Source: Chytriomyces cf. hyalinus JEL632 (taxonomy: Eukaryota > Chytridiomycota > Chytridiomycetes > Chytridiales > Chytriomycetaceae). Taken from it: 64,000 bases of DNA. The notes under the pieces were generated by a model. The model searched no databases, had not been told where the DNA came from, and saw only the letters and a program-made list of their open reading frames with translations. The DNA is taken from contig JAIWWG010000018.1 of assembly GCA_025435555.1 (NCBI GenBank), forward strand, positions 310,001-374,000, in the 5' to 3' direction. Shown one piece after another: positions 51,684-63,410 of the stretch (positions are counted from its first letter, which is position 1; every line of letters starts with the position of its first letter). The translations under genes were made by a program, and so were the position numbers.

Positions 51684-53433
51684 TCATGCATCCCATATCT
51701 CTGCTTGCATTGACGTCTTGCGCGACAGCGAGTGATGGCCCTCTACAGACACGTTCGCGCTCAAGCTCTTCACGATCGAGCTTGGCGAGGAAGAGTTGAA
51801 TCTGTGTTCTCGGCTTGACCGCGTAGACACGTTTCGTTGTGAATGGTGCCCGCCGGTTAGCAGATTTGTCTCGCCGGAATCCGTCATGTATGCCACACCG
51901 CTAAGTCCATCTTCCATTTCAAAAGGTTCGTTCACAATAACTAGTCCCTGTGGCTCCAGCGCGTTTAACCGTGGAATCCGCGATGCACCGAATCCGTAGT
52001 AACTGAATGCTTCATCCGAAGCTGCTGCATGCACGCCACCAGGCAATAATTCAAACGAAGGAACGCGTTTTTTCACGGCACCATCTTCCGTGTCAGTGTA
52101 GTAATGTGATGTGTTGCCGCCAGTGTCAACAGCCGTTGTGGCGCCATCAATTCGTGTGGGGCTTGTGCATTCTTCCTCCTCCGTATCCACTCTCGCAGCA
52201 AACGGCCAAAAGTACACATCATTTGAGGAAATTGCATCTGGATGCACATTTGACGTTGGGTTCTTCGCACCATCGACCGACGGTACATCAACACTCGAAG
52301 CCATAGAAACCCGCCCACGAACAACAACACCACGCTCAGTATCACCCAAATACTCATTCGACACACTTGGAGCCAAAGCTTTTGGAATCTGGCGCTTCTT
52401 TTGTTTAGCATCGCGACTCAGTTTTCGTTTATACACGGCCACGAATGCAGCAGCAGCGACAGTGATTACGATTCCAAACGTGACGAGAATGCTAATGAGT
52501 GCCGTTGAGAGTTGCGGTTGTGCCGTCGAGTTTGCTGAGGTGGGTGGTTGGACGGCGGGGATGGATGCTTGTGGGGGTGGTGGCATTCCTGCTACTCGTG
52601 CGGTGCTTGTGATGATGGGGGATGTGGGTGAGGATTGTGGGGGAGGAGATGCATTTGATGTTGGTAGTTCAAGGGATGAAGTTTGGATGGATGCGCTTGG
52701 GATTGAAGTGACGACAGAAGGAAGAGATGCTTCGAGGCTGGCTCCGGGTGCTGGTGCCGGTGGAGGGGCAACAGGTGCGATTGAAGGTATTGAATCAGCT
52801 GGCAATGCGGACGGTAAAGAAGGTGCTGATGTTTGAGGAAAGACAACGTCGGAAGTCGAGATTCTTGGAGGTACACCCGGGACGGATACGATGGGTTCCT
52901 GCGAGACGGTTGGATTCGGAGCAGGAATGGAGCTGCCACTTCGTGTAATGACTGCTCCGCCCGCAAAAGTTGTTGGCTTTGGTGCTGGGGCGCCTGCTGT
53001 TGGTGGAATGGGTGCATCTGAGTTGGTTGGACGCGGAACTATCGCAGATCCAACGGAACTCGTTCGGGTCGGTTCTGAGCTGGTTGAGATTGATTCTAAG
53101 CTGGTTGAGATTGGTTCTGAGCTGGTTGTATTCTCCCCTGTCGAGCTTGTTGGTCTTGGAGCAGGTTGAACTGATGTTTTTAAACAAGGTTAACCGAACA
53201 CTGGAAAGATTTTGAGCAAGAGAGAGCGTACTAGTTGTTGTTGTTGTATCAGTCGGAATGGTATCCGCATTCGATGAGGAAGGTCCATCCGCAGTGGCTG
53301 TTGTATCGGCTGAATCTGACGTCGGAGTTGCGTTGGTTCCCTGGGTCTCTGTAGACGCATCGACGGCTTGGAGCTGGAGCGGTGGATCCGCAAGCGCTGT
53401 CTCCTCAGGAGCGAAAGGGTCTGTGTCGGACAT
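51684..53433 (-). CDS. Ser/Thr/Pro-rich single-pass membrane protein, paralogue 2
   Basis: Exons 53433-53232 and 53170-51684 (61-bp intron) give 562 aa. The ectodomain of about 330 residues is dominated by Ser, Thr and Pro, with degenerate repeats ('SEPISTSLESISTSSEPTRT'). One TM helix ('LISILVTFGIVITVAAAAFV') precedes a basic stop-transfer patch. The cytosolic tail shares blocks with paralogue 1 ('FWPFAARVDTEEEE', 'VPSFELLPGG', 'AFSYYGFGASRIPRLN', 'YMTDSGETN') and ends in Ser-rich sequence. No signal peptide is apparent. It may be a cell-wall sensor or adhesin-like protein; the conserved tail motifs suggest a shared intracellular partner. Confidence 0.75.
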
Positions 53434-53593
53434 GCGGATGATGCCGATGGGGATGGATGGGACTCAGCCAGCCTTGCGTGATTGACTGGGTTTTTTAATT
53501 TCTCAGTTTGTCGCACAAAGGTAATCAGCAAACCAGTCCCGAAGCGGAGGTATCATGTCGTGTTTTTTTTGTATTTCAGGAGAGAAAGTAACG

Positions 53594-54436
53594 TCAGTCG
53601 CAAGAAATGACTGCCTTCACGGACTGAATCCTGGGAAGCCCTTCCACGCTCGGTGTTGGCGTCGCGTTTGCAGCACTGCTTCCCATCCCTTGGTCCATGT
53701 ACTGCGTGCAGTGAAGGTCAGGTGATCCCACGCTGCTGCTGCCCTGCACATGCATTGCAAGTCTGTCAAGGCTGCTTTTGGGAACTCGTTGCTCGCTGTT
53801 TAGTTCATTCGATAACGTGTCTTGAAACGACGCGACCGTAGTTTGCCGTGCTACAAAGTCGCCATTGTTTGAATCTTGTCCACGCTCCAGATCCAAACTC
53901 GCGACTGACTCTGCGCAGGAAGCTGAGAATGGCCACAGATCATCACGGCTCAAACCGTGCTTGGATTCAACAATGAGTGGGTACGCGCTGTTGTGTGAGT
54001 TGATTCTTAATGAAGGGCGGGTGAAGAGCGAGTCTGTTGCTGCTTTGGTTTGTGATTTGCGGGTTTGTGATTTGTGACGGCGGTGGACCACGAATGCGGC
54101 AAGGATTGCGAGGAGGAGAAGGAGTGAGGCGCCGCATGCGATTGCAATGATTACGTTTGTTGACAAGAGTTGGGATTGATTTGGTTGTTGGGTGTAAGAG
54201 ATTGGGTTGACGGATGAGGTTGGCATTGGAATAGCTGTCTCTGATGCAGTGGATTCGATGGAGGATGCATGCGTGGGTGATTCTGATGTTGATGTTGATG
54301 CAGACGCTGCTGAGGATGAGAGTGAGAGTGAAGGGGAGGTGGTTGTGGTTGTGGTTGTGGTGTAGCTGAAGCCGAAGCCAAAGTCCGGGTGTACTGTCTT
54401 GGATGCCGTCGCCATCTGTCTCTTGTCCAGCAGCAT
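53594..54436 (-). CDS. Ser/Thr-rich single-pass membrane protein, paralogue 3
   Basis: 280 aa, intronless, ATG 54436 (or 54415). Thr- and Ser-rich ectodomain ('FSYTTTTTTTTSPSLSLSSS'), TM helix 'VIIAIACGASLLLLLAILAA' then 'FVVHRRHK'. The short tail has 'DLWPFSASCAESV', the only block clearly shared with paralogues 1 and 2. It is the most diverged of the three. Convergent or divergent neighbours do not overlap it. Function unknown. Confidence 0.7.
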   Translation of the reverse strand: MLLDKRQMATASKTVHPDFGFGFSYTTTTTTTTSPSLSLSSSAASASTSTSESPTHASSIESTASETAIPMPTSSVNPISYTQQPNQSQLLSTNVIIAIACGASLLLLLAILAAFVVHRRHKSQTRKSQTKAATDSLFTRPSLRINSHNSAYPLIVESKHGLSRDDLWPFSASCAESVASLDLERGQDSNNGDFVARQTTVASFQDTLSNELNSEQRVPKSSLDRLAMHVQGSSSVGSPDLHCTQYMDQGMGSSAANATPTPSVEGLPRIQSVKAVISCD

Positions 54437-54644
54437 TGGTCGCTCTGTTTGTTGAGGGAAATTGCTTCCCCTTTGAAAGTGACAAACACTCCATTTGTCA
54501 CGTTCGAATTTCTCTTCTATTTCTCTTTTTATTTCTCTTTTTATTTATTTACTTATTTATTTACGTGTACCATCGAAAGATGGACCAGTTTTATTTCACA
54601 AATACACTCACGCAAAAATGCAAAGCTGAAGGCTACCCGGTCAA

Positions 54645-55586
54645 TCACTCTCGCTGCCTCATCCACAACGCATGGCTCAACTCTCCAATCGTTGACGCTT
54701 CGCTCCGATTCCGAGACATTGCCGACACAAGCGCAGGTCTGTAATACGGGTGTCTCCTCCGCAAACGCGCGTCATGATCATCCCTCAACATGTTCGTTGA
54801 CCCGCACATGAGCACATCTTCATCGGCAAATGATACAGTTGTTGTTGTTGTCCCAACATTGCAAACTGTACGTGGAACACGTCGTCTCCAACTGCTGTCC
54901 TTGTGTCTTCTGGAAGACAATGACGCGTCGTACGCGTAACTTGATGGCATGGATGCGGAGAGTGAGTTTGTAGTACGTGCAGTGACAGGTTTTTGGAGGA
55001 GAGTATGTATGCGTCGTGTTGGTGAAGCGGAAGCGGGACGCGTTGACCGGCGATGACGGTGTGAATGTTGCCAGTCTTGGGTGCTTTCTTCTTCGGCTTC
55101 ATCGCGGACGGATAAACCCATCATGTTGAGTTTGATGCATTCGAGGGCTGTTGAACTTACACCACTGTTGGACGGAGGGTAGAATGATGTGAGTGGCTGT
55201 GTCTCAGGAGCATCGCACTCTGGAAGAGAAAGGCTGCTCAGACTCTTTATCGCTGTAGCGCATTCCACCTGGCTTCCCATCTTTCTGAAACTGCTCTCGT
55301 GCGATTGCGTCAACATTGCGGGTCGGTTGAAGTGGTGGTGTTGGTGCACGTGTTGCTGGATCATGACGTCATCCAAATTACTGCCACGTCTGCTATTGGG
55401 CGCAGTGGACATGGGGCTTGAAAATGGCGCCAGTGTTGGATCAATGACTTGTGCAGTGGAGAGACACGACAAGAGATGTGACAGTGTTTCGTCAGTGTCT
55501 TTGGAGATTGGTTGGAAGGATTTTGCGTCGATCATGGATGCTGTGTAGTGCGATGGATGCATGTGTTCTGATGAATCTGTGCGCAT
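54645..55586 (-). CDS. Hypothetical basic protein
   Basis: 313 aa from ATG 55586, intronless as read. Rich in Ser, Arg, His ('HVHQHHHFNRPAML') with basic clusters ('SRRHKDSSWRRRVPRTVCN', 'RLRRRHPYYRPALVSAM') that look like phosphorylation or nuclear-localisation sequence. No TM or recognised domain. Position on the same strand next to the membrane-protein array could mean co-regulation, but nothing proves it. Confidence 0.5.
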   Translation of the reverse strand: MRTDSSEHMHPSHYTASMIDAKSFQPISKDTDETLSHLLSCLSTAQVIDPTLAPFSSPMSTAPNSRRGSNLDDVMIQQHVHQHHHFNRPAMLTQSHESSFRKMGSQVECATAIKSLSSLSLPECDAPETQPLTSFYPPSNSGVSSTALECIKLNMMGLSVRDEAEEESTQDWQHSHRHRRSTRPASASPTRRIHTLLQKPVTARTTNSLSASMPSSYAYDASLSSRRHKDSSWRRRVPRTVCNVGTTTTTVSFADEDVLMCGSTNMLRDDHDARLRRRHPYYRPALVSAMSRNRSEASTIGELSHALWMRQRE

Positions 55587-55833
55587 TCGTTGTCCACAAG
55601 TGGGGGTTCAGCGGGGGGTTAGTGTGCCTCTTTCACATGGGCAGAGCCGAGGGCAAAAGAGAGCGGGGCAGGGCACCTTTGTTGGCCGAGTCGAGACCTG
55701 GGGTGTACCACAAAGAAGCCATTTGTAGATGCAGAGAGAGTGGGGCGGATGCGCAGTTTGGCGTGTTTGGCTCGCAAGTTTGAAAAGGGAGTCAAATTCC
55801 AAAATTAGGAACAAGTTTTTTTTTTATTCCAAA

Positions 55834-57490
55834 ATGGGTCTCGTCACGTACAAGGTGTCTTTTGACTTTCTGCAGGTTGGGACCTCCTTGCCCAATACTC
55901 ACAACAACAACAACGCACATACAGCAACTTGCGGAACACAACAACAGCGGCAGCTGCTGGATCGCGGTCGGGGACACCGTGTATGATGTCACCCAGTTCA
56001 TCCACACACATCCAGGCGGTGCCAAAATCATTCTCAAGGAAGCTGGAAGAGACGCTACGAGTGCATTCGAGGCCGTTCATTCTGTCGATTTGCTGCCCCG
56101 CTTCGATGAGACAGTGAAGCCTGTCGGGACCCTGGACAAGAGCAGCGAGAGACTGGATGCAAACGACAGCTCCACTGCGGAAGCCGATGCAGCGGCACTT
56201 CGAAGAGCCGGGATGCCATCGCTGGGATCTGTGCTCAACTCGTTTGATTTCGAGGTGTGTGTGTGTTCGTTTCGCTTTCATTTTCAAAAATGGGATGACT
56301 CATCATTTAAACAGGCAATTGCGCGACAAACAATGAAACCCGAAGCATGGGCGTACTACTCTTCAGGCGCAGAAGACGAAATCACGTTACGAGAAAACCA
56401 CGCTGCCTTCCATCGCATTGCGCTTAAACCACGCGTGCTTGTCAACGTCTCGCATATTGACACGTCTACAACTTTTCTGAAACAAACGCGCGTGTCGTTA
56501 CCTGTTTATATTACTGCCTGTGCGCTTGGGAAACTTGGACACCCGGACGGAGAAACGGTGCTCACACGTGCGGCGGGGGCTAGGAACGTTGTTCAAATGA
56601 TGCCGACCCTTGCGAGCTGCAGTTTGGATGACATGTTGAATGCCCGTGTTGATGGACAGGATACCTGGTTTCAGCTGTATGTGAATGCAGACAGGAACGT
56701 CACTAGGGATGTTGTTTTAAAGGCTGAGGCGCGTGGGTGTAAAGGCTTGTTTGTCACTGTCGATGCGCCACAGCTGGGTCGCAGGGAGAAGGATATGCGT
56801 TTAAAGTATCAAGAAGATATTTCAGACATCATCGTCAAGACTGGTGGGGATGAGTACAACACGCCCAGTGGTCAAAAGAAGGTGAACCGTGCTATGGGCG
56901 CTGCACGAGCCATCAGCAGTTTCATTGACCCTAGTCTATCGTGGAAAGATATCGAGTGGCTGAAAACTGTCACGCGTATGCCTATAGTTTTGAAGGGAGT
57001 CCAAACGGGCGCGGATGCCGTTCAAGCAGCTAGACTTGGGTTGGCCGGTGTCGTGGTGAGTAACCACGGCGGCAGGCAATTGGACACATGTCGTAGCGGT
57101 ATTGAAATCTTGCCTGAAGTCGTTGCTGACTTGAAACGAGCCGGCTTACACGGGAAAATGGAGATTTACGTAGACGGCGGGTTTCGACGTGGTTCAGATG
57201 TGTTTAAAGCGATTGCATTGGGTGCAACTGGAGTTGGGATTGGGCGACCTTCGTTATACGCAATGAGCACGTATGGCCAACAGGGTGTTGAACGGTTACT
57301 CGATATTTTCAGGGAAGAGCTTGAGATGGTGATGGGGTTGATGGGGTGTACCAAGATTAGCGATATTACAGCGGATATGGTGGATGCGTCCCACTTGTCG
57401 ACGCGTGTGAGTCTTGTCCGGGATATGCTTCATCAAAGCGTGTATGAGCCGCTTCAACCGCCGCAGTTTAATCGATCAAGTAAATTGTAA
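55834..57490 (+). CDS. Flavocytochrome b2-type FMN alpha-hydroxy acid dehydrogenase
   Basis: Exons 55834-55854, 55925-56254 and 56315-57490 give 508 aa; the first exon is seven codons ('MGLVTYK'). A cytochrome b5 domain starts at once ('QLAEHNNSGSCWIAVGDTVY', heme ligands in 'IHTHPGG' and 'AVHSVD'). The FMN barrel follows: 'AWAYYSSGAEDE', 'TWFQLYVN', 'FVTVDAPQLGRREKDMRLK', 'MPIVLKGVQTGADAV', and 'VVSNHGGRQLD' with the catalytic His and the substrate Arg. This is the L-lactate (or 2-hydroxyacid):cytochrome c oxidoreductase fold. Yeast CYB2 is imported into mitochondria; here no presequence exists, so a cytosolic protein is likely. The second intron is 60 bp and in frame. Confidence 0.92.
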
Positions 57491-57574
57491 ACCAAAAGTT
57501 CCTTTGAGGGAATCCAAAAAATAAATGAACGCTAAAAAGAGATGCGCAACTGCTTCTATCGAATTTTTAAAAAT

Positions 57575-58638
57575 TCACACAAGAGATACTTTCTTCTCCT
57601 TCTCCTCGCATTGAACTTGCGCCATATCCCTGCTCGACTCTAACGACTCGGCAATACCCGCCTTACAACTGCAACTCTGTTCCACACAAGTACCCGGGAA
57701 CACCAGCTCCCTCACTTCCCCACCAACCCAAATAAACACAAACGATCCCGCAATTAGTCCTAACCCAATCAATGCACTTGAAAACGCGTCTTCAACGTCA
57801 GCTGGGTCAGCGGTATGCGCGTTTCTGTTGTATACAAACTCATCAACAAACCACAAACAGAAAAGACCAAGAAAAAAAACTCACACTTTATACCCCACAA
57901 CAGCCGCAGCAATCAAACACGACCACGACAGTGTAAACGCAACTAAACTCGCATGCATCTTCCACCCGCTCAACAGCAGTTCCAACCCCATTCCCCAAGA
58001 GACAAGTGTTATATCCGCGCCGTAATATTTAGCACCGATTACACCTGGATACACTACAAATGAAACTGTGCTTGCGAGGATCACTGTACATGTGAATGAG
58101 TGCAAGATCCAGATGATAAGGTGTGTGAGTGGGGAGGTTGAGAGGAGGTGGGTTGCGTCGATCCGGTTTTGGGCCGTGACAATGAGGTGGAGCTGGTAGG
58201 TTTTGTTGTTTGTTGTTTGTGGTTGTTGGTTTGCGTATATCAAAAACGAGAGAGGAAAGGATAACTCACGGCAAAGTAGAAGAATAAAGACATTCCGTAT
58301 GATTGAGGCACAGAGGTGTCTTCAAGGGACGGATACATTCGCGCACAGATCCAGCTGATGAGTAACAACAGCGCAAATACTGCTCGCACAAACACGAGAA
58401 TCGCGGCACCTTCAGATACAGTGTTTGATTCCGCGCGAAGAAGGTTCTGTGGGCATTGGCATGGCTGCTGCTGAGATGATTCGGCAGATTTACACGTGCA
58501 TTTTGGACGCTCAAACAGGCAATGGCTCGTTGCATTCTTGTAGCGGAGTATTGCAATCAGGAGCGATGAGGGTGCCAATGGGTAGGTGATGTCGTACTGC
58601 AGGGCTTTGAGTACGCGTGATGCCATGTTGTTTGACAT
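57575..58638 (-). CDS. Multi-pass membrane protein of unknown function
   Basis: Three exons starting at ATG 58638 ('MSNNMASRVLKALQYD'). At least five hydrophobic helices: 'AAILVFVRAVFALLLLISWI', 'LTHLIIWILHSFTCTVILAS', 'GMGLELLLSGWKMHASLVAF', 'SCLIAAAVVGY', 'SALIGLGLIAGSFVFIWVGG'. A Cys/Gln-rich loop lies between the first helices ('CKSAESSQQQPCQCP') and a Cys-rich end ('CVEQSCSCKAG'). I do not recognise the family; the fold could be one of the FAR-17a/TMEM-like fungal groups. Intron joins keep frame (through GTGAGT at about 58271-58263 and a 60-bp intron before 'NAHTADPADVEDAF'). Confidence 0.65.
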
Positions 58639-58994
58639 TTTTGAAGTTTGTTTTTGTTTTGATTCCCAGAACTTGTCGAGAAGCAAACAAAGCAATTCAC
58701 TCTCTCAATCAGTTCTGTATTTAACAAGCACTGGTCTAAGAATAAGACCTTACACGACTAGGCACCAGCAACAACTTAAAATAAACCCGATCAAAACCCA
58801 TATAGTTAAAAAAGAGAAGCACAGCACTCAATTACAAATCATTGACAGACAGACTCGGGGACACACTCAGGGCCATGCAGGACAAGACAAACGCAATCAG
58901 ACAGACGCATCAAGAAATAAAATGAGGACATTTCCAAAGGGAGACGCCCGGAAAAGAAGAAGGAAAGCGAAGGCAGAAGTGGGACTCCAACGGT
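58639..58994. other. Intergenic
   Basis: Contains the 3' UTR of the RRM gene and the upstream region of the membrane-protein gene. No gene seen. Confidence 0.45.
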
Positions 58995-60105
58995 TTAGTT
59001 GTAGCTGATTCATTGAAAAAATATAGTCAGCATTCGAATGCAGCAAAACACCAAAGAAAACACCAAAGGAAGACAAATACCCGTCGTTTCCACCCTGGTA
59101 ACCCTGCTGGCCACCGTAACCTCCCTGGTTTCCTCCGTAACCACCCTGGTTACCTCCGTAGCCAGAGTTGTATCCTCCACGTCCTGTTAACATTTAGTTC
59201 AGCAATCGCCACCAAACGTCAAAATAAAGAAGAAAAATATAGTGAACAAACCTCCACGGAATCCACCACGGCCTCCACCAAAGTTGTCTCTTGGGGGTCT
59301 GTCACCGGCTGGGCGGTCGTTGGCAATGTTGACACGGACGGTACGGCCATCGAGGTCCTGCTCGTTCAAAGCGTCGATGGCGGCCTGGGCAGCGTCAGCA
59401 GACTCCATGGTGACGAAACCGAATCCACGGGAGCGGCCTGGAGACAAAGTGGGTAATTTTAGTGAGGTGTGTTGACAAATCAAAAGTGGACAAGAAGTGA
59501 CGACGGAAAAAATGAGAACACGGCGCCATCTCGTTCGAGATGGCGCCTCTTCTCAATCATCAACTTTACATCAAGAAGCAACAATAAAATACAAGAGGAG
59601 AAGTCGCCAATTGGTATCGATTCCACCCCAAAACCAAGTGTTTCGTGGAAAAATTTGTGGAACAGAGGCGCAAAAAGGAGATGGGCAGATCCCACTCGAT
59701 AACATAACAGGATGGGGGACAACATACAAGCGAGGTGTGGATAAAAGGGGCTCACCAGTCTCTCTGTCCTTGAGCACGATAGCGTCAGTGACGTTTCCGT
59801 AGGCGCTGAAGGCCTGGACGAGGGAGTCATCAGTGGTTCCCCACTATACCAAGAACGGGTTAGCACTCGCACACGAGGAATGCGACTAATAAGAACTCAC
59901 GGAAAGGTTTCCGACAAAAAGCTGTGGTTTGCGAAGTGAAGAAGGGAAGGGTGGATCAGTAATGTGCCGATGAGTAGGTTGCGCCTCAGACGCGAGGGGG
60001 GACGAGCGAGGGGTGCGCGCAGCATTCGCGCAGGAGGCGTGGCGTGGACAGACAAGCGTCGGTGGCTGGGGTATCCCAGGCAGAGGCAATTCTCACCTTG
60101 GTCAT
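58995..60105 (-). CDS. Glycine-rich RRM RNA-binding protein
   Basis: Six exons (60105-60097, 59921-59901, 59843-59756, 59437-59252, 59183-59081, 59004-58995) total 417 nt, 138 aa. One RRM: RNP2 'LFVGNLS' encoded by its own 21-nt exon, then '[20 protein letters not shown]', RNP1 '[10 protein letters not shown]', '[12 protein letters not shown]'. The C-terminus is a glycine-rich box ('GFRGG', '[17 protein letters not shown]') ending Gly-Tyr-Asn. It resembles plant GRP and fungal GAR-type hnRNP-like proteins that bind RNA and take part in splicing, stability or stress responses. The last exon is 10 nt. Introns are unusually long for this locus (up to about 315 bp). The frame closes exactly across all joins. 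Confidence 0.9.
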
Positions 60106-60266
60106 TTGTGTTTTTCAGATGAAAATTATTTTATAATAGGAAAAAGAAAAGGAAAAAGAAAATCAGCAACAGCGTGGTTTCGGAACAACTGGCCAAACAG
60201 GAAAACGGATTTATGCGTAGTACTGGCGTCACAACTAACAAAAAAGCGCGTCGTTGAAGGGTCCTA

Positions 60267-63200
60267 CTACGGCCCGCGATCCACTCGGAACACCTCCGAT
60301 TTAAACACGCTCGTACTGCCAAACTCGCCATAGATTCCCTCACTCACAACAACAGCAAAGTAAAGTCCCGATCCAACAAATGGCGATTTCCCGTTGAAAA
60401 AACTCGACCCGTCCCACGCTAGAGATGTGTATGCGCTTGCTGACGAGTTGTCTCTGTCTGAGATGCCCAGCATGACTGTCTGCGACATTGCGACTGCGGA
60501 AGGTGGCGAGGCCTGGATGCTGGCCCCTGTCAATGTTGACTGCACTTGTATAATGGATTGGATTTTATCTTCCAGCGCTGTTGAATTTATAATGGTCGGT
60601 ACAAAGACGCGGAAAGCCTCCTGCACCGCCTTCTTTCCTGCAACAGAGGCTGGAAAGATGTAAGCAACTGTTGCCGGAGACGGAAGAATATAATGCAAGT
60701 TGATGAGCAGATAATCTTGGAGTGTCTGTGAGGATGAGTTCGATGCAGTCTCTGGACTCGGAAACGTGACATTGAGCTGGGAAGTACTCCCGGTCGTGTT
60801 TTGGTGGGACAGCGTACTGAGGAAGGGAGGAAACTGTACCTGGGATATTTCAAGTCAGCTTGGATACTTCATGCGATGTCTGGGCAACGCCAACAAACCG
60901 TATCAATTGTTGAAAACTCTTGAAAGTCGCCGACACAACCTCCAAACGCGAGCGTGTACCGCCTTCCCTTCTCATCTGTGACAAACACCCAGCCGCTAAA
61001 GAGCCATGCCGAGCTGTTTTGCGACAGCCGATGCATGCCTGCCCGTGTTGGGCCACGGATGGAGATGTCGATTTGGGCAGAGTCGTTGGCAGCGACAGCG
61101 AGTTTTCCAGCGGGGACCTTGACCACAGTAAAATGATCTTCATTTTGTGGCGGAGGTGGTAGAATGATGGGATTCCGCGGATCATCGACCGCCACAATCG
61201 CAGCTTCGATGAAACTAAACTCGTACTCTCTTGCCACTACATCTGCATTTGTAATGTTCACTTTGAATACGACCGTTTCAGGTGCGCCAAGGGCCGTTGC
61301 ATTGCCCCAAGGAGTGACTCTTGATTCGAGGACACTTGGGTAAATAAACGTTGTGGCTTGCGTAATGTTCACAATGTTGATCAGCCCAGATCCTTGCTGC
61401 GCGACAGAAGCGAAAGCACTGGCATTTCCACCGCTCATCCTCGCCGGGTTGGAGGTCAATCTGACGAGTGACTCGACGACTGCCAGGTTCATTGATTGGA
61501 TAATCACACTGTCTGTGTAAGACAATGCCAGTGCGTAGGCGGCAGTCATGTGAGGGGATGCCATGGATGTTCCTGCAAACTACTTGTTAAATCATAAGCA
61601 ATGGCGTCCTTTGTTTCCAACCTGACAACGCCGCATACCCGCCCTTGCTCATCAGATACGTGCTGTAGATGACTCCTCCCGGGGCACTCACGTCCGGTTT
61701 TATCCTCCACAATCCTCCAAAGCCCCACGACGAAAAGTTTGAAACGCGTGGGCTGCTGTCGATGGAATAAAACAGCGAGTCTTCTCGACTGAATGACAAC
61801 TGCACGTTGCCGTTGCCTTGAGCGACTAATGCATCCATAATGTACTTTCCAGAAGACTGCGAGATGGTGTATACCGGGATGCTGGTGTTGGATCCAACAG
61901 ACCCAATAGGCGCGTCTCCGTCGTTGTTGTAGAAGATGACGGCGGTTGCTCCTGCCTGCATGGCGTTTGCCGCTTTGACTGAAAACAGGCACTCTCCTCG
62001 TCGGATCAGCGCTGCCAGAAAGATGAATGATCGTTATTTTCATGACTCTTTCTCTCAACTGACGTTCGAAGTACCTGCATGACCGAAAAAGTACAAGGGT
62101 GGGTAGGGTGCGCATCCGTCATTTGCAGCATTCGAATTGAGAGGAAACCCAGTCTTGACCATGGGCGTGGAGAAAAGCCCCACAGGCGGTGTCGAATACG
62201 TCACCTGCATTTCATAGTGCTCTGCATCACCAACAATGCACACAGTCCTCCCAAAGCTGTCTGAACTATCAACAGACGCAACAGCCGTCACACCTGCCGC
62301 AATTGCCGGTGACGCAATCCGGTATGCACCCAACGCGCCATCGTTCCCAGCAGCAACAACAACAAGCATGCCATAGCTCGCCAACGTATCCGCAGCAATG
62401 GCGTCCAAAGAGTTGGGCATTCCAACATCGGAGCCGAGACTCAAGTTGACAATGGTGCAGTTGTCGCGGTACGCTCGATCCATCGCCGAAATCACGAGCG
62501 CCGAATTTGTTGCGCCCGAACATCCAAACACTTTGTACGCGCCAAATGTGACATTGGGTGCAATTCCTTCTGCAAGGGGATTCGAACTGTTTGTCGATTG
62601 CGCCATAATGATTCCTGCCACGTGTGTTCCGTGTCCGTTGCAGTCCATGGGATCGTCATCGGGTTCGGCAGTGTTGCTTGCGCTTGGGTCAAAGTTGTCT
62701 CCGGAAAAGTCATAGCCAAATGAAACTCGGCATCCAGGGCCAATCTTTGAGCATCCGCCGAGTGACGGGTGTGTGTAGTCTACGCCGGTGTCGATTGTGC
62801 AGACTGTCACGCCGTTTCCACGCGGGCCAGTGTATTCATCAAGGCCAATGAGGCTGTTTGAGTGGGTGTCGCGTTTGCTTTGTTTTGCGGTGTGAAAGTC
62901 TTGAGGCAGTTCGAAGCGGGTGAGGAGCGGGGCGGGTATCGATTTCTAAATTGCTCTCGCAATAAGCACAGAGAACTGAATGCATGGACAGCATAGAATA
63001 TATTCACTTGTCACTTACGACAGCATGAAGTGCCTTGAACTCGGACCAGCGCTGCAGACCAGCTTCGACCCGCACGAGCGTCAAACTGTCATCGACACTC
63101 ACGACACGTCCGCTGAAAAGATTCGCAATGGCTGGGAAACTTGGCTCCATCTGCACAAAAGAAGACAGAGCAGACTCTGTTTGAAGCCACTGCGAAAACC

Positions 63201-63357
63201 TTTCATGCTGGCTCGATGTTGCCGCAAGAATTCGCGCGTCCTCACCACGAAACGGCGCAAAATCACGCGTCGGTGGCTCGAATTCAACGAGTATTAATGT
63301 GCGCGTGGCTGCAGCAGCTGCTGCGGCGGCGGAGACAAGTGCCACAAAGAGCCGCAT
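60267..63357 (-). CDS. Secreted subtilisin-like serine protease (S8A, Vpr/PA-domain type)
   Basis: Start at ATG 63357: 'MRLFVALVSAAAAAAAATRT' is a cleavable signal peptide. A propeptide region follows ('FSGRVVSVDDSL', inhibitor-like). After the first intron come 'YTGPRGNGVTVCTIDTGVDY' (catalytic Asp), 'CNGHGTHVAGIIMAQST' (His), oxyanion Asn in 'VVVAAGNDGALGAYRIASPA', an inserted PA domain ('ALIRRGECLFSVKAANAMQA', 'IFYNNDGDAPIGSV') and 'GTSMASPHMTAAYALA' (Ser). A long C-terminal beta-rich tail with many N-glycosylation sites follows, ending at TAG 60267. Domain order resembles bacterial Vpr and fungal minor extracellular proteases; the likely role is extracellular protein degradation. About six exons. 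Confidence 0.93.
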
Positions 63358-63410
63358 TTTCCTTGGCTTTGTTTTGACAAATTACTTTGATTTATTCATA
63401 ATGTTCGTCA

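Noticed and set aside
52795-53433. 212-aa reading of the first part of membrane paralogue 2 as a separate protein
   Set aside because: Beyond the 61-bp intron the frame is wrong; splicing at 53232/53170 joins it to the Ser/Thr-rich ectodomain.
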